From Marinomonas hwangdonensis (GTDB taxonomy: Bacteria; Pseudomonadota; Gammaproteobacteria; Pseudomonadales; Marinomonadaceae): DNA of 64,000 nt. The notes below the pieces were generated by a model. That model ran no database searches and was not told where the DNA came from. It saw only the letters and a list, made by a program, of their open reading frames with translations. Made by a program: the position numbers and the translations under genes. This document shows, one piece after another, positions 35,329-44,185 of the stretch. The stretch lies in contig NZ_RIZG01000003.1 of assembly GCF_003721245.1 (NCBI RefSeq), positions 124,001 to 188,000 of the forward strand, given 5' to 3'. The stretch's first letter is position 1, and each line of letters opens with the position of its first letter.

Positions 35329-35331
35329 AGC
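35259..35331. repeat. Palindromic element C (variable outer stem, conserved core, reverse orientation)
   Basis: The outer arms GCTCTACTCAGTAAGAAC (35259-35276) and GTTCTTACTGAGTAGAGC (35314-35331) are perfectly complementary. The stem extends inward by GCC/GGT with one wobble pair, giving 21 pairs in all. The minus strand of the interior reads CGCTCCCGGCGCAAGCGCAA, then GAA, which is the core shared with elements A and B. The arms are unrelated to theirs. It sits within the reading frame of a phd-type antitoxin gene. Confidence 0.78.
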
Positions 35332-35341
35332 GATGTCAGGT

Positions 35342-35370
35342 CGCGTTAAGGCTCCAAACTGAATTTCTTC
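35342..35370. repeat. Direct repeat, copy 2 (upstream of decayed higA)
   Basis: Starts CGCGTTAAGGCTCCAAACTG. It is nearly identical to 34341-34369 and lies 11 bases after element C. Confidence 0.8.
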
Positions 35371-35403
35371 CATCTAACCCCTCGCGTAAAAAAGAGGCTG
35401 AGA

Positions 35404-35521
35404 ATGACTAACAAACACATTGGGTCTTTCTTTGATGATTTCCTAGAAGAGGAAGGTATCTTGGCTGAAACCAATGCGGTAGCTATAAAATGAGTCGTTT
35501 CATGGCAGATTCAGCAAAATA
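35404..35521 (+). pseudogene. Decayed second higA
   Basis: The reading MTNKHIGSFFDDFLEEEGIL continues almost identically to the intact higA at 34783 up to residue 29. There a CGA arginine codon has become TGA (35491-35493). Homology continues to about 35520 and then stops. The bases just before it (AAAAAAGAGGCTGAG) match the end of higB, but the toxin body is missing. It is a duplicated and deleted higBA copy. Confidence 0.85.
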
Positions 35522-35614
35522 GAGTAAATAACTCTCTTGAAAGTGAACATGCTATTCTGGGGGCGGATTAGCACTGGTTCCATTTTTTCAAAACACTTCA
35601 AAAAGAGACCTAGT

Positions 35615-35893
35615 ATGAAACTGTTACGTATCATTTCAATCTTAGAAGGCACATCGCTTTTGTTGTTGCTTTTCATTGCCGTGCCATTAAAACGCCTATT
35701 GGATATGCCTGAGTATGTGAGCATGGTTGGCCCGGTTCATGGTGGGTTGTTTATCTTGTTTAATATGCTTCTGGTGTTAAGTGTGGCTCGTTATGGGGTT
35801 TCGTCAAAGCATGCCTTGATGGGGTTTGTTGCGTCTTTGGTGCCATTTGGTAGTTATGTTTTTAAAGCGAAGGTCTTGAGTAAATACGAGTAA
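35615..35893 (+). CDS. DUF3817 family small membrane protein
   Basis: This is a 92-residue protein with three predicted membrane segments (LLRIISILEGTSLLLLLFIAVPL, a middle GGLFILFNMLLVLSVAR and a final ALMGFVASLVPFGSYVF). The pattern, including the MVGPVHG motif between the first two, fits the DUF3817 family, of unknown function. GAGA lies upstream of the ATG at 35615; the frame is open to 35537 without a better signal. It marks the end of the accessory segment. Confidence 0.78.
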   Translation: MKLLRIISILEGTSLLLLLFIAVPLKRLLDMPEYVSMVGPVHGGLFILFNMLLVLSVARYGVSSKHALMGFVASLVPFGSYVFKAKVLSKYE

Positions 35894-35940
35894 TCGTATT
35901 CTTTGCTGTGTCAGGTTAAAGTTTTTGCCCATTTAAAATA

Positions 35941-35968
35941 AAAAGGCCTTTGTTATAAAAGGCCTTTT
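35941..35968. terminator. Bidirectional terminator between DUF3817 gene and chemoreceptor gene
   Basis: AAAAGGCCTTT (35941-35951) pairs with AAAGGCCTTTT (35958-35968). It lies between two convergent genes, with A/T runs on both sides. Confidence 0.8.
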
Positions 35969-35989
35969 CGTTGGGTTGGTCTAATCGGG

Positions 35990-37639
35990 TTAGAGCTTGA
36001 AGTAACTGACTTTGGTGGTCAGTTTTTTCGACAGTTGCGCTAGGCGTTCGCTTGATTGGGCAACTTGCTCTGATCCAGCGGCGCTTTCCATGGTGGCTTC
36101 GTGAACTCGAGTGATATTAAGATTCATGTCTTCCGCCACGCGTTCCTGTTCTGAAGAGGTTTGCGCAATTTGGGTGTTCATGTCGTTGATCGCCATGACC
36201 TCGTCGCGGATACTCGCCAGTGCTGAGCGAGCTTCTTGTGTTTGATCAACGGTTTTTTGCGCTAGCTCACGGCTGGTGTTCATGATGTCAGCGGCTTTAC
36301 TAGACCCTTCCTGCAAGCGGACGATCATGTTACTGATTTCACTGGTGGATTCTTGTGTACGAGTGGCTAGTGAGCGAACTTCGTCCGCGACCACTGCGAA
36401 TCCGCGGCCATGTTCACCGGCGCGTGCGGCCTCGATGGCGGCATTTAGCGCTAGCAAGTTAGTTTGTTCTGCAATAGCACTGATAACGTCGGTGATTTTT
36501 TCAATGTTGCCACTGTCATCGGACACTTTTTCGACCGTTTGCGATGCCAATTCTAATGTCTTCGACAAATTCATAATGGCTTCTGCCGTGGCATTCACTT
36601 TTACGTTACCGCTCTCAACTTCTTTGTCTACTTTTTTCGTTGCTTCGGCAGCGTGACCAGCATGGCCTGCTACTTCAGAAACCGAGGCCGCCATTTCGTT
36701 AATGGCCGCGGCCATCTGGGTGGTATCAGAAGATTGTTGACGAAGACGACGATTGTTTTCAGTCGCTGTGGTGTTCAACTCGGATGAGGCTACGCCCAGC
36801 TCATCGGCGGCGCTGCGCACGTCGAGGATGATTTGCTGTAGACGCGATACCATGGCGCGTACGCTGCCAATCATGCTGTTGGGGTAGTCTGTGTCTATTT
36901 TAACGTTTAGGTCACCATCGGCAATGCGTTGAACCAAGGCAGCAACCTCTTCAGGCTCTCCACCAATGCGCGACTGTATGCTACGAATCAAGGTAATGGC
37001 GACCACAATACTGAATACCGCTGCGATTAGTGTGACCACTAACATCAAGTTAACAAAGGTACTAGCCACGCCCATGACAAGACCGATGTCATCGTTGATC
37101 ACATCTTCTTGGTGGTTAATAAAGGCGTTAATGCGCTTTAACCATTCGGTATAGCTTGGCGAAACGTCTTGCATTAACAACTGGGTCGCGCTGGCCGTGT
37201 TGCCTTGTCTTATGAGTTCTAGCAGAGCTTGCGTCGACTTCTGTGTTGTCACTTCAATCTCTTGGATGGCTTTTAGCAACCTCTTTTCTACCGCCGTTGT
37301 TTCAGGCAATGCCATCAATTGATTCATTGATTTAGCCGATTGCTGATAAAAAGAATCCAGCTGCTTTATCAAGGCCAATTCTTGATTTAAACGTGCTGTA
37401 TCGGACGCTAATACCGCATCACGCACCGCAATGGCACGGTCATGCACGCTGCCACGAAAGTTAATGGCATTACGTTGTTTTAATGTAGCGCCATCGCGCA
37501 CACTGGTCAGTGTGTTATCAATGACATTAACTCGCTGCATTCCAACTAATGAAATCAGAAGCAGTAGAGCGAAGATTACCCCGAATCCAAGCCCCAAACG
37601 CTGTGAAATCTTAAGTTTGCTAAACATAGTACCCATCAC
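35990..37639 (-). CDS. Methyl-accepting chemotaxis protein
   Basis: This chemoreceptor has 549 residues. It has TM1 (about 14-36), a periplasmic four-helix-bundle sensor domain (about 37-190) and TM2 (about 190-215). A HAMP domain and the long cytoplasmic signalling hairpin follow, with the highly conserved tip [20 protein letters not shown] and [15 protein letters not shown]. It senses an unknown ligand and controls CheA. Several starts are close together (GTG 37639, ATG 37636, ATG 37627) behind AAGGTG; the last fits the spacing best. No che genes are nearby. Confidence 0.92.
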   Translation of the reverse strand: MMGTMFSKLKISQRLGLGFGVIFALLLLISLVGMQRVNVIDNTLTSVRDGATLKQRNAINFRGSVHDRAIAVRDAVLASDTARLNQELALIKQLDSFYQQSAKSMNQLMALPETTAVEKRLLKAIQEIEVTTQKSTQALLELIRQGNTASATQLLMQDVSPSYTEWLKRINAFINHQEDVINDDIGLVMGVASTFVNLMLVVTLIAAVFSIVVAITLIRSIQSRIGGEPEEVAALVQRIADGDLNVKIDTDYPNSMIGSVRAMVSRLQQIILDVRSAADELGVASSELNTTATENNRRLRQQSSDTTQMAAAINEMAASVSEVAGHAGHAAEATKKVDKEVESGNVKVNATAEAIMNLSKTLELASQTVEKVSDDSGNIEKITDVISAIAEQTNLLALNAAIEAARAGEHGRGFAVVADEVRSLATRTQESTSEISNMIVRLQEGSSKAADIMNTSRELAQKTVDQTQEARSALASIRDEVMAINDMNTQIAQTSSEQERVAEDMNLNITRVHEATMESAAGSEQVAQSSERLAQLSKKLTTKVSYFKL

Positions 37640-37905
37640 CTTGTAAATAAAGAGTCACGATTGACTAAACATCAACCAAAGGCGAGCAGCATAGACTGCA
37701 ACCCTAATAAAAACCAGCCGTGTAATGTAAAGATCCACAAATACCCCCACGCCTTAAAAAAAAGTAATCCAATGTTGTTAACCTCGCGTAAAAAACAATT
37801 AGCCTACATCACTTTGGGCACTTTATGTTCAAAATGACCTCTTGTGACTAAGCACGATTGTGTCGTGTCTCTATTTAATCTGTTTCATCTCAGGTGAGTA
37901 TTTTC

Positions 37906-39375
37906 ATGCGTGACAAAATCACCGTGGTTTGGTTTAAGCGTGATTTAAGGTTGTCTGATCACGCGCCTTTAACCGCAGCGTTTGACGCACCTTATCCCAC
38001 ACTGCTGATTTATAACTTTGAACCCGTGTTGCTGAATGATGCGCACTATACCTTGAGACATTGGCGCTTTGTGTGGCAATCCATAGAGGATTTAAACCAG
38101 CAGCTGGCACGCTTTAACGGCGAGGTACGGGTTTTTCGCCAGGAAATGTTGGCCTTACTCGAGCAGCTTCATGATCAATTTGACATCCAAGCCGTTTATA
38201 GCCACGAAGAAATAGGGTTAAAGAACACCTTTGAACGCGACCTTCAGGTCAAGGCTTGGTTGGCCGAACACCATATTGCTTGGCATGAATCCCCCACCGG
38301 TGCGGTGGTGCGAGGAAAATCCAGTATGGTTGATTGGCAAACACATTGGTATCGCACCATGGAAGCCCCTTTGGCAACGCCTAACTGGTCCCGTTACCAA
38401 GCGGTCACATACCCTGACTATCAGCCTCCCGAGCTCGATCCAGCCTACTTCATCCGTGTGCCGGCATTTCAACAAGGCGGCCCAAAAGCCGCCAGAGACG
38501 TCACCAAGAGTTTTTTTGCGACACGAGGCAAGGGTTATCAAAAAGGCATTTCCAGTCCAAGTCAAAGCCAAGAACATTGTTCACGCCTTTCGGCACACCT
38601 TGCCTGGGGTAACGTGAGCATTCGACAGGTTTATCAAAATACGGCCGCCTTTTATGGCAATGCCCCCTATGGCTGGAAAAAACCTTTACGCGCTTTTTTG
38701 TCACGCGTTCATTGGCACTGCCATTTTATGCAAAAATTTGAGCGGGACTGTCAGATGGAGTACTTGCCACAAAACATGGCTTACACCCAGTTTGCTTACC
38801 GAAACGATGATCAAGTGCCGGCGGACATTGAACGATTTAAAGAGGGCCAAACGGGGATTCCCATTATTGATGCCTGTATGCGCTGCCTTAAGCACACCGG
38901 CTACATCAATTTTCGTATGCGCGCCATGCTGGTCAGCTTTATGACGCATCACATGAACATCCATTGGCAGCAGGTCAGTTTGCCGCTGGCACAGTATTTT
39001 CTTGATTTTGAGCCTGGTATTCATTACCCACAAATTCAAATGCAAGCCTCGGTCACGGGCATTAATACCATTCGTTTATACAACCCCATTAAACAATCTA
39101 CGGAAAAAGACGCAGACGGTATTTTTATACGCCGCTGGTGTCCTGAACTCAAAAACTTGCCCGATGAATATCTCCATCAGCCTTGGCTACAACCCCCTAT
39201 GGAAGAGATTTTTAACGACTTTACGCTCGGAAAAGATTACCCAAAACCCCTTATTGATCTCGAAAAAGCCGCCAAAGAAGCGCGCGATCGATTATGGAAC
39301 TTTCGCAAACGCAGCGATGTTCGCCACGCCTCTAAAGCCGTCTTGGCACGTCACGGCATGACCTCAAAGAGATAA
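37906..39375 (+). CDS. Cryptochrome/photolyase family protein
   Basis: This FAD-binding photolyase/cryptochrome homologue has 489 residues. The N-terminal antenna domain begins [18 protein letters not shown]. The C-terminal FAD domain shows [49 protein letters not shown] and [16 protein letters not shown]. It is not the DASH or Fe-S type, both of which are encoded downstream. Repair of pyrimidine dimers or light sensing are the options, and I cannot decide between them. AGGTGAG precedes the ATG at 37906. A DUF2256 mini-gene follows by two bases, a pairing seen for this photolyase group. Confidence 0.88.
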   Translation: MRDKITVVWFKRDLRLSDHAPLTAAFDAPYPTLLIYNFEPVLLNDAHYTLRHWRFVWQSIEDLNQQLARFNGEVRVFRQEMLALLEQLHDQFDIQAVYSHEEIGLKNTFERDLQVKAWLAEHHIAWHESPTGAVVRGKSSMVDWQTHWYRTMEAPLATPNWSRYQAVTYPDYQPPELDPAYFIRVPAFQQGGPKAARDVTKSFFATRGKGYQKGISSPSQSQEHCSRLSAHLAWGNVSIRQVYQNTAAFYGNAPYGWKKPLRAFLSRVHWHCHFMQKFERDCQMEYLPQNMAYTQFAYRNDDQVPADIERFKEGQTGIPIIDACMRCLKHTGYINFRMRAMLVSFMTHHMNIHWQQVSLPLAQYFLDFEPGIHYPQIQMQASVTGINTIRLYNPIKQSTEKDADGIFIRRWCPELKNLPDEYLHQPWLQPPMEEIFNDFTLGKDYPKPLIDLEKAAKEARDRLWNFRKRSDVRHASKAVLARHGMTSKR

Positions 39376-39377
39376 CC

Positions 39378-39536
39378 ATGGCCCATAAAAAACCGCACCT
39401 GCCAGAAAAAATCTGCTTAGCCTGCCAGCGCCCTTTCACTTGGCGTAAAAAATGGGAACGCGACTGGCCACAAGTGAAATATTGCTCTGAACGTTGTAAG
39501 CGTCAGAGCAAACATAGTATTTCCACTCCCCCATGA
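39378..39536 (+). CDS. DUF2256 small zinc-finger-like protein
   Basis: This is a 52-residue reading frame starting two bases after the photolyase stop: [20 protein letters not shown], then [20 protein letters not shown] and a basic tail. The four cysteines (CLAC and YCSERC) and the [16 protein letters not shown] block are the DUF2256 signature. Its function is unknown. The conserved place beside cryptochrome/photolyase genes suggests a helper role there. The tight spacing indicates cotranscription. Confidence 0.85.
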   Translation: MAHKKPHLPEKICLACQRPFTWRKKWERDWPQVKYCSERCKRQSKHSISTPP

Positions 39537-39664
39537 TCGCTTTAGAAAAGTAATATGGCTTTTTTAAACACCAGAGTTTTTCAAAGGAGAGCAATCTAAA
39601 CGGTTTTTTGCGCCGTACAAGTTAAGGTTGAAATAACAAAACAGTCACATGACAGGGGCAGGCA

Positions 39665-40981
39665 ATGAAGTTAGGTTTAATTTGGTTTGGTAATGATTTA
39701 CGTTGTGCCGATCAAAAGATGCTATGGCGGGCGGCACAAGACGTGGATCAGTTAATCTGTGTCTATTGTGACGAGCCCCATCATAAACGCCCAAGCCGCT
39801 ATGCTACACAAGGCATGTCGCCTCAACGTCGTGGCTTTTTAAACCAAGGTTTGGACGATGTGGCACAACAGCTACAGGATTTAGGTCAAGTTTTGTATGT
39901 CAGCCAACTGGATGCTTTTAATAGCCTAAGTCTGTTGTTAAATGAATGGCCTGTTTCTCATATTTATCGCAATCATCACGGTGGTTGGGATGAACGGCAG
40001 GCACTCAAACGCATTGCAACGCTCTTTCCCGATGTGAAAATCACCATGGATTATGGGTTAAGCCTTTTTGAACGATGGCAGCTGCCTTTCCATGTCAACG
40101 ATTTACCCCATTCGTTTTCAAAATTTCGACGTCTAGTTGAGTCCATTGATATTGCTTCACCTTTGCCCAGAGTATTGGAACTACCACCGGCTCCCGATGT
40201 GAAATTTGAGATGATAACAGCGTGGAAGGCCAAGCCCATTGATGATAGCGCGTTGTTCACGGGTGGAGAATTAGCTGCTCAACAACAGCTCAGCGACTAT
40301 TTTTCTACTGACTTGCCAAGCACCTATAAAGACGTACGTAATGCATTAGACGGTTGGGAAAATTCGACCAAGTTTTCTCCTTGGCTAGCACAAGGCAGTT
40401 TGTCAGCAAGACAAATAAAAACCATGTTAGACGTCTACGAAAATGACAAAGGTGCCAATGAATCCACCTATTGGATCTATTTTGAATTGCTGTGGCGCGA
40501 ATATTTTCACTGGTATGCAAGCTGTCACGGTAAACAGTTATTTTTAGTGGAAGGTGTGTCTAAACAGCGTAACCAAGGCAGTTTTTATGCCGAACGTTTC
40601 CGTAAATGGTGCCAAGGCAACACCCCCTATCCGATTGTCAACGCCTGCATGAAACAGCTTAATCAAACGGGCTACATGAGCAATCGTGGACGTCAAATTG
40701 CCGCCAGTTGTTTGATTTATGAGTTAGGCATCGACTGGCGCTATGGTGCTGCGTATTTCGAACAACAATTGGTGGACTACGATGTAGGGTCAAATTGGGG
40801 GAACTGGCAGTACATCGCGGGGGTTGGTGCGGACCCTAGAGGGGGCCGTCGCTTTAATTTGCAAAAGCAAACCGAACAATACGATCCTAAGCAACAGTTT
40901 ATCAACAAGTGGCAAGGTCAAGAGTTCGATGCGCAACTGGATTCGGTCGATGCGGCTGACTGGCCGATTTACCCAAGCTAG
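39665..40981 (+). CDS. DASH-type cryptochrome
   Basis: This is a Cry-DASH homologue of 438 residues. It opens GLIWFGNDLRCADQKML, has RRGFLNQGLDDVAQQLQDLG, the FAD-domain WIYFELLWREYFHW, and the typical C-terminal block with SNRGRQIAASCLIYELGIDWR and NWGNWQYIAGVGADPRGGR. Cry-DASH proteins bind FAD and usually a folate antenna, and repair dimers in single-stranded DNA or act as light receptors. It is the second of three photolyase-family genes in a row, in its own unit about 130 bases after the DUF2256 gene. Confidence 0.92.
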   Translation: MKLGLIWFGNDLRCADQKMLWRAAQDVDQLICVYCDEPHHKRPSRYATQGMSPQRRGFLNQGLDDVAQQLQDLGQVLYVSQLDAFNSLSLLLNEWPVSHIYRNHHGGWDERQALKRIATLFPDVKITMDYGLSLFERWQLPFHVNDLPHSFSKFRRLVESIDIASPLPRVLELPPAPDVKFEMITAWKAKPIDDSALFTGGELAAQQQLSDYFSTDLPSTYKDVRNALDGWENSTKFSPWLAQGSLSARQIKTMLDVYENDKGANESTYWIYFELLWREYFHWYASCHGKQLFLVEGVSKQRNQGSFYAERFRKWCQGNTPYPIVNACMKQLNQTGYMSNRGRQIAASCLIYELGIDWRYGAAYFEQQLVDYDVGSNWGNWQYIAGVGADPRGGRRFNLQKQTEQYDPKQQFINKWQGQEFDAQLDSVDAADWPIYPS

Positions 40982-40991
40982 TCACCGTATG

Positions 40992-41029
40992 GTAGTAGCG
41001 TTTACAGGGTACTCGGTAAACGCTACTAC
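40992..41029. repeat. Perfect inverted repeat (14 bp arms) downstream of cry-DASH
   Basis: GTAGTAGCGTTTAC (40992-41005) is complementary to GTAAACGCTACTAC (41016-41029) with a 10-base loop AGGGTACTCG. No T-run follows, so it is not a classical intrinsic terminator. It may cap the cry-DASH mRNA. The interior does not resemble elements A-C. Confidence 0.75.
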
Positions 41030-41141
41030 GACAACGTCAAGCAGAAGGTGCGATAAACGCCTACGCTATTCTCACCAAAGATCAATTTAACGCCTTTTTG
41101 ACAACGTAATACTCAACAGACATTTTCAATTGAGAAGCTTA

Positions 41142-42707
41142 ATGACACACACAGGGACCCTCCGCTACCATACCTTGCGCTTTATTCTTGGCGATCAACT
41201 CAATGCCGCCCATTCTTGGTTTGATCAATGTGATCCTGGCATCTTGTACGTGATCGCCGAGCTGCACCCTGAAGCCACCTACGTAAAACATCATGTGCAA
41301 AAGCTCTGTGCGTTTTTTTTGGCCATGGAAACCTTTGCCAATGAACTTGAGGCAGCGGGCCATCAGGTGTGTTACCTCACTTTAGACGACACCAAAGGTC
41401 ACTCCCTTGAATCGCTGATTCTTGCTATCGCTGTTCGAGAGAATATTCAGACAATTGACTTACAACGCCCAGATGAACATCGCGTTCTAATGCAATACAA
41501 GCATCTTTTTGAACACGCTGAGCAAACCGTTACCCTATTTGAAACCGAGCATTTTCTGCTGCCATTTGACGACATTCCCCAGTATTTTAAACCGCAACAC
41601 AGTGTGCGTATGGAGAACTTCTACCGTAAAATGCGCCAACGCTTTAACATCTTAATGAACACAGATAAGGAGCCCGAAGGCGGAAAATGGAATTATGACA
41701 GCGACAATCGTAACAAGCTCAAAGCCCAAGACCTCAATAACATCCCAGCGCCTTTGTGCTTTCAGTACGAGGTTCAATACCTACTTGAACGCCTAGCGCG
41801 TCACAATATTACTACCATTGGCAAGGCCGATAATATTTTGCTTTGGCCCACCAGCCAACAAGATGCACTGGATTTACTCGCCTACTTCTGTGAGCATTTA
41901 CTGCCAAACTTCGGCCGTTTTCAAGATGCCATGACCAGCAAAACGCCGCACAGTTGGAGCCTGTATCATTCGCGTTTGTCGTTTGCACTGAATGCTAAAC
42001 TGATCAGCCCAATGCAAGTGATTGATTCTGCCATAGCCCGTTATCAAGAAAACGACGCTATCGACATTGCCCAGATCGAAGGGTTTGTTCGACAAATCCT
42101 CGGCTGGCGCGAATACGTTCGCGGCATGTATTGGATCAATATGCCCGATTACCAAGAGCAGAATGCGCTAGACGCCCATCGCGATTTACCCAGCTATTTC
42201 TGGCATGGCGACACCAAGATGCATTGTCTTGCCGATGCCATTGGGCAATCCCTCGACTACGCTTACGCGCATCACATCCAGCGACTCATGGTAACGGGCA
42301 ATTTTTGCTTACTAACGGACATAGAACCTAGCCAAGTGGATGAGTGGTATCTCGGCATTTATGTGGATGCCCTAGAATGGGTCGAGCTACCAAATACCCG
42401 TGGAATGAGCCAGTTTGCCGATGGCGGCTGGATCGCCTCCAAACCTTACGCCGCAAGCGGCAGCTACATTCAGAAAATGAGCGACTATTGCACTTCGTGC
42501 CATTACAAGGTGAAAGATAAAGTCGGCGAGCAAGCCTGTCCACTCAACAGCCTCTATTGGCGCTTCATGGTCAAACATCGAGAACGCCTTGCGAAAAATC
42601 CCCGTATTGGCATGATTTACGGCAACTGGGACAAACAAAGCGATGCGCAAAAGCATGCCGTCCTACAAAGAGCAGAATGGTGCGTCGACAATATTGAACA
42701 GCTGTAA
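41142..42707 (+). CDS. Fe-S bacterial cryptochrome/photolyase (PhrB-like)
   Basis: This protein belongs to the iron-sulfur bacterial cryptochromes and (6-4) photolyases (FeS-BCP), 521 residues. It starts LRYHTLRFILGDQLN and has the typical RQILGWREYVRGMYW. Four candidate [4Fe-4S] cysteines are Cys362 (MHCLADA), Cys450 and Cys453 (DYCTSCHYK) and Cys466 (EQACPLN). The spacings 88, 3 and 13 match those of Agrobacterium PhrB. The likely role is repair of (6-4) photoproducts using FAD and a ribolumazine-type antenna; that cofactor is from family knowledge. The ATG at 41142 follows GAGAAG. Confidence 0.93.
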   Translation: MTHTGTLRYHTLRFILGDQLNAAHSWFDQCDPGILYVIAELHPEATYVKHHVQKLCAFFLAMETFANELEAAGHQVCYLTLDDTKGHSLESLILAIAVRENIQTIDLQRPDEHRVLMQYKHLFEHAEQTVTLFETEHFLLPFDDIPQYFKPQHSVRMENFYRKMRQRFNILMNTDKEPEGGKWNYDSDNRNKLKAQDLNNIPAPLCFQYEVQYLLERLARHNITTIGKADNILLWPTSQQDALDLLAYFCEHLLPNFGRFQDAMTSKTPHSWSLYHSRLSFALNAKLISPMQVIDSAIARYQENDAIDIAQIEGFVRQILGWREYVRGMYWINMPDYQEQNALDAHRDLPSYFWHGDTKMHCLADAIGQSLDYAYAHHIQRLMVTGNFCLLTDIEPSQVDEWYLGIYVDALEWVELPNTRGMSQFADGGWIASKPYAASGSYIQKMSDYCTSCHYKVKDKVGEQACPLNSLYWRFMVKHRERLAKNPRIGMIYGNWDKQSDAQKHAVLQRAEWCVDNIEQL

Positions 42708-42711
42708 TGAC

Positions 42712-43929
42712 TTACGTCGCTTGGCGGCGGCGCAAAAACCAAAAGCCTAACGCTGCTGCCGCCATACCTGACACGCCCCCCATGCCGATAGACCAACGCG
42801 CCCCAAACGCATCGGCCACCCAACCCACCACAGGCGCGCCCAACGCGGTGCTGCCCAGTGCCGTCGCCAACACCACCGCCATAACCCGACCTCGATAACG
42901 CTTTTCGGTAGCGACTTGCATGTAAGAGGCGGTTGACGTGGTAAACAGCTGAAGACTCAGGCCCAACAAAATTAGCAATACAGCAAAGGACCAAAATGAC
43001 GGGCTCAGAGCCACCAACAAGCAACTAATAGAAAACATCAGCGCCACATAAATCATAAAACGAAAGGTCGGCGAAGAGCGACGTCCAGCGGTCACCAAGG
43101 CACCAGAAATAGACCCAATCGCCATCATAGAAATCAATAAACCATACTGATCAGCACTGCCCTGAAAAACCTGCACCGTCATGGCCGATAAATACACCGA
43201 AAAATTCATCCCTAAGCTGCAAATCAAAAACGACATCACCAAAATCACAGCCATTTCCCGATGCAACCAAATATACCGAAAGCCCTCCAAAAACCGTGTC
43301 ATATCTGGCGTCGCTTTACTGTTATCCACCACCGCCTCAGGCATGCGTTTTTTCAAGCTGTGCAGTGCCATCAACAGCGGAATAAACGTCAGCACATTGA
43401 TCATAAACACCCACCCAGTTCCCACTAAGGCAATGAGCAACCCGGCCACACCTGGGCCGACCAGACGCGCAGAATTAAACGCAACCGAGTTTAATCCCAC
43501 CGCGTTAGACAACTCTTTTTCACTCACAATGTCTGAAACAAAAGCATGCCGTGCAGGCGCGTCAAACGCCGCCACACAGCCTAATGCCAAGGCACAGACA
43601 CACACTTGCCAAAACACCACATGGCCACTGAGCACCAAGAGCCCCAAAATGAGCGCCAATACCGCCATTAAGCTCTGCGTGATAAACATTAGCCGACGAC
43701 GATCCATACGATCCGCCACCCAGCCCGTGATGGGTAACAGAAAAATTTGCGGAGCAAACTGCAAAAACACCACTAACCCCACGGCGGAAGCATTATTATC
43801 CGACAGCTCTGCAATCACGATCCAATCTTGAGCCGTGCGCTGCAGCCAGGTTCCAATATTGGAAATAACAGCGCCACTGAACCAAAGCCGATAATTCGGG
43901 TTTGATAAGGATCGAAAGGCATTGCTCAA
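42712..43929 (-). CDS. MFS transporter (MFS_3/enterobactin-exporter-like)
   Basis: This is a predicted inner-membrane exporter of 405 residues with about 12 membrane helices. It shows RSLSNPNYRLWFSGAVISNIGTW-type opening segments, the TM2-3 loop GWVADRMDRRRLM (MFS motif A) and DAPARHAFVSDIVS, which is typical of the EntS/MFS_3 group. The substrate is unknown. It is convergent with the Fe-S photolyase gene, with a gap of only four bases, and lies alone on its strand. Confidence 0.87.
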   Translation of the reverse strand: MSNAFRSLSNPNYRLWFSGAVISNIGTWLQRTAQDWIVIAELSDNNASAVGLVVFLQFAPQIFLLPITGWVADRMDRRRLMFITQSLMAVLALILGLLVLSGHVVFWQVCVCALALGCVAAFDAPARHAFVSDIVSEKELSNAVGLNSVAFNSARLVGPGVAGLLIALVGTGWVFMINVLTFIPLLMALHSLKKRMPEAVVDNSKATPDMTRFLEGFRYIWLHREMAVILVMSFLICSLGMNFSVYLSAMTVQVFQGSADQYGLLISMMAIGSISGALVTAGRRSSPTFRFMIYVALMFSISCLLVALSPSFWSFAVLLILLGLSLQLFTTSTASYMQVATEKRYRGRVMAVVLATALGSTALGAPVVGWVADAFGARWSIGMGGVSGMAAAALGFWFLRRRQAT

Positions 43930-44185
43930 GGTAAACTCCTCTTGGTGATGTAAACGGTAGCGCTTAAAAACCTCAGAACACGGTTTGCCATCATAGATAA
44001 AGTGTCATTTATCACGGATAACATAACGCAGAGACACAACTTAAAATAAACTTTCTTGCACAATTGAGTAGGCGCAATCTATGCTGTTACTTATGCCGTT
44101 ACAGATAGACAAAAACGTTGAGAAAACATGACTATCAAGCGCTGTGCATAATAATAAAAACAATCCTTAATTAGGTACCTTCGCG

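Noticed and set aside
29705..35331. Elements A-C as integron attC sites
   Set aside because: The toxin-antitoxin content and folded palindromes fit a cassette array, but the required RYYYAAC and GTTRRRY boxes are not met in any of the three, and no integrase is present.
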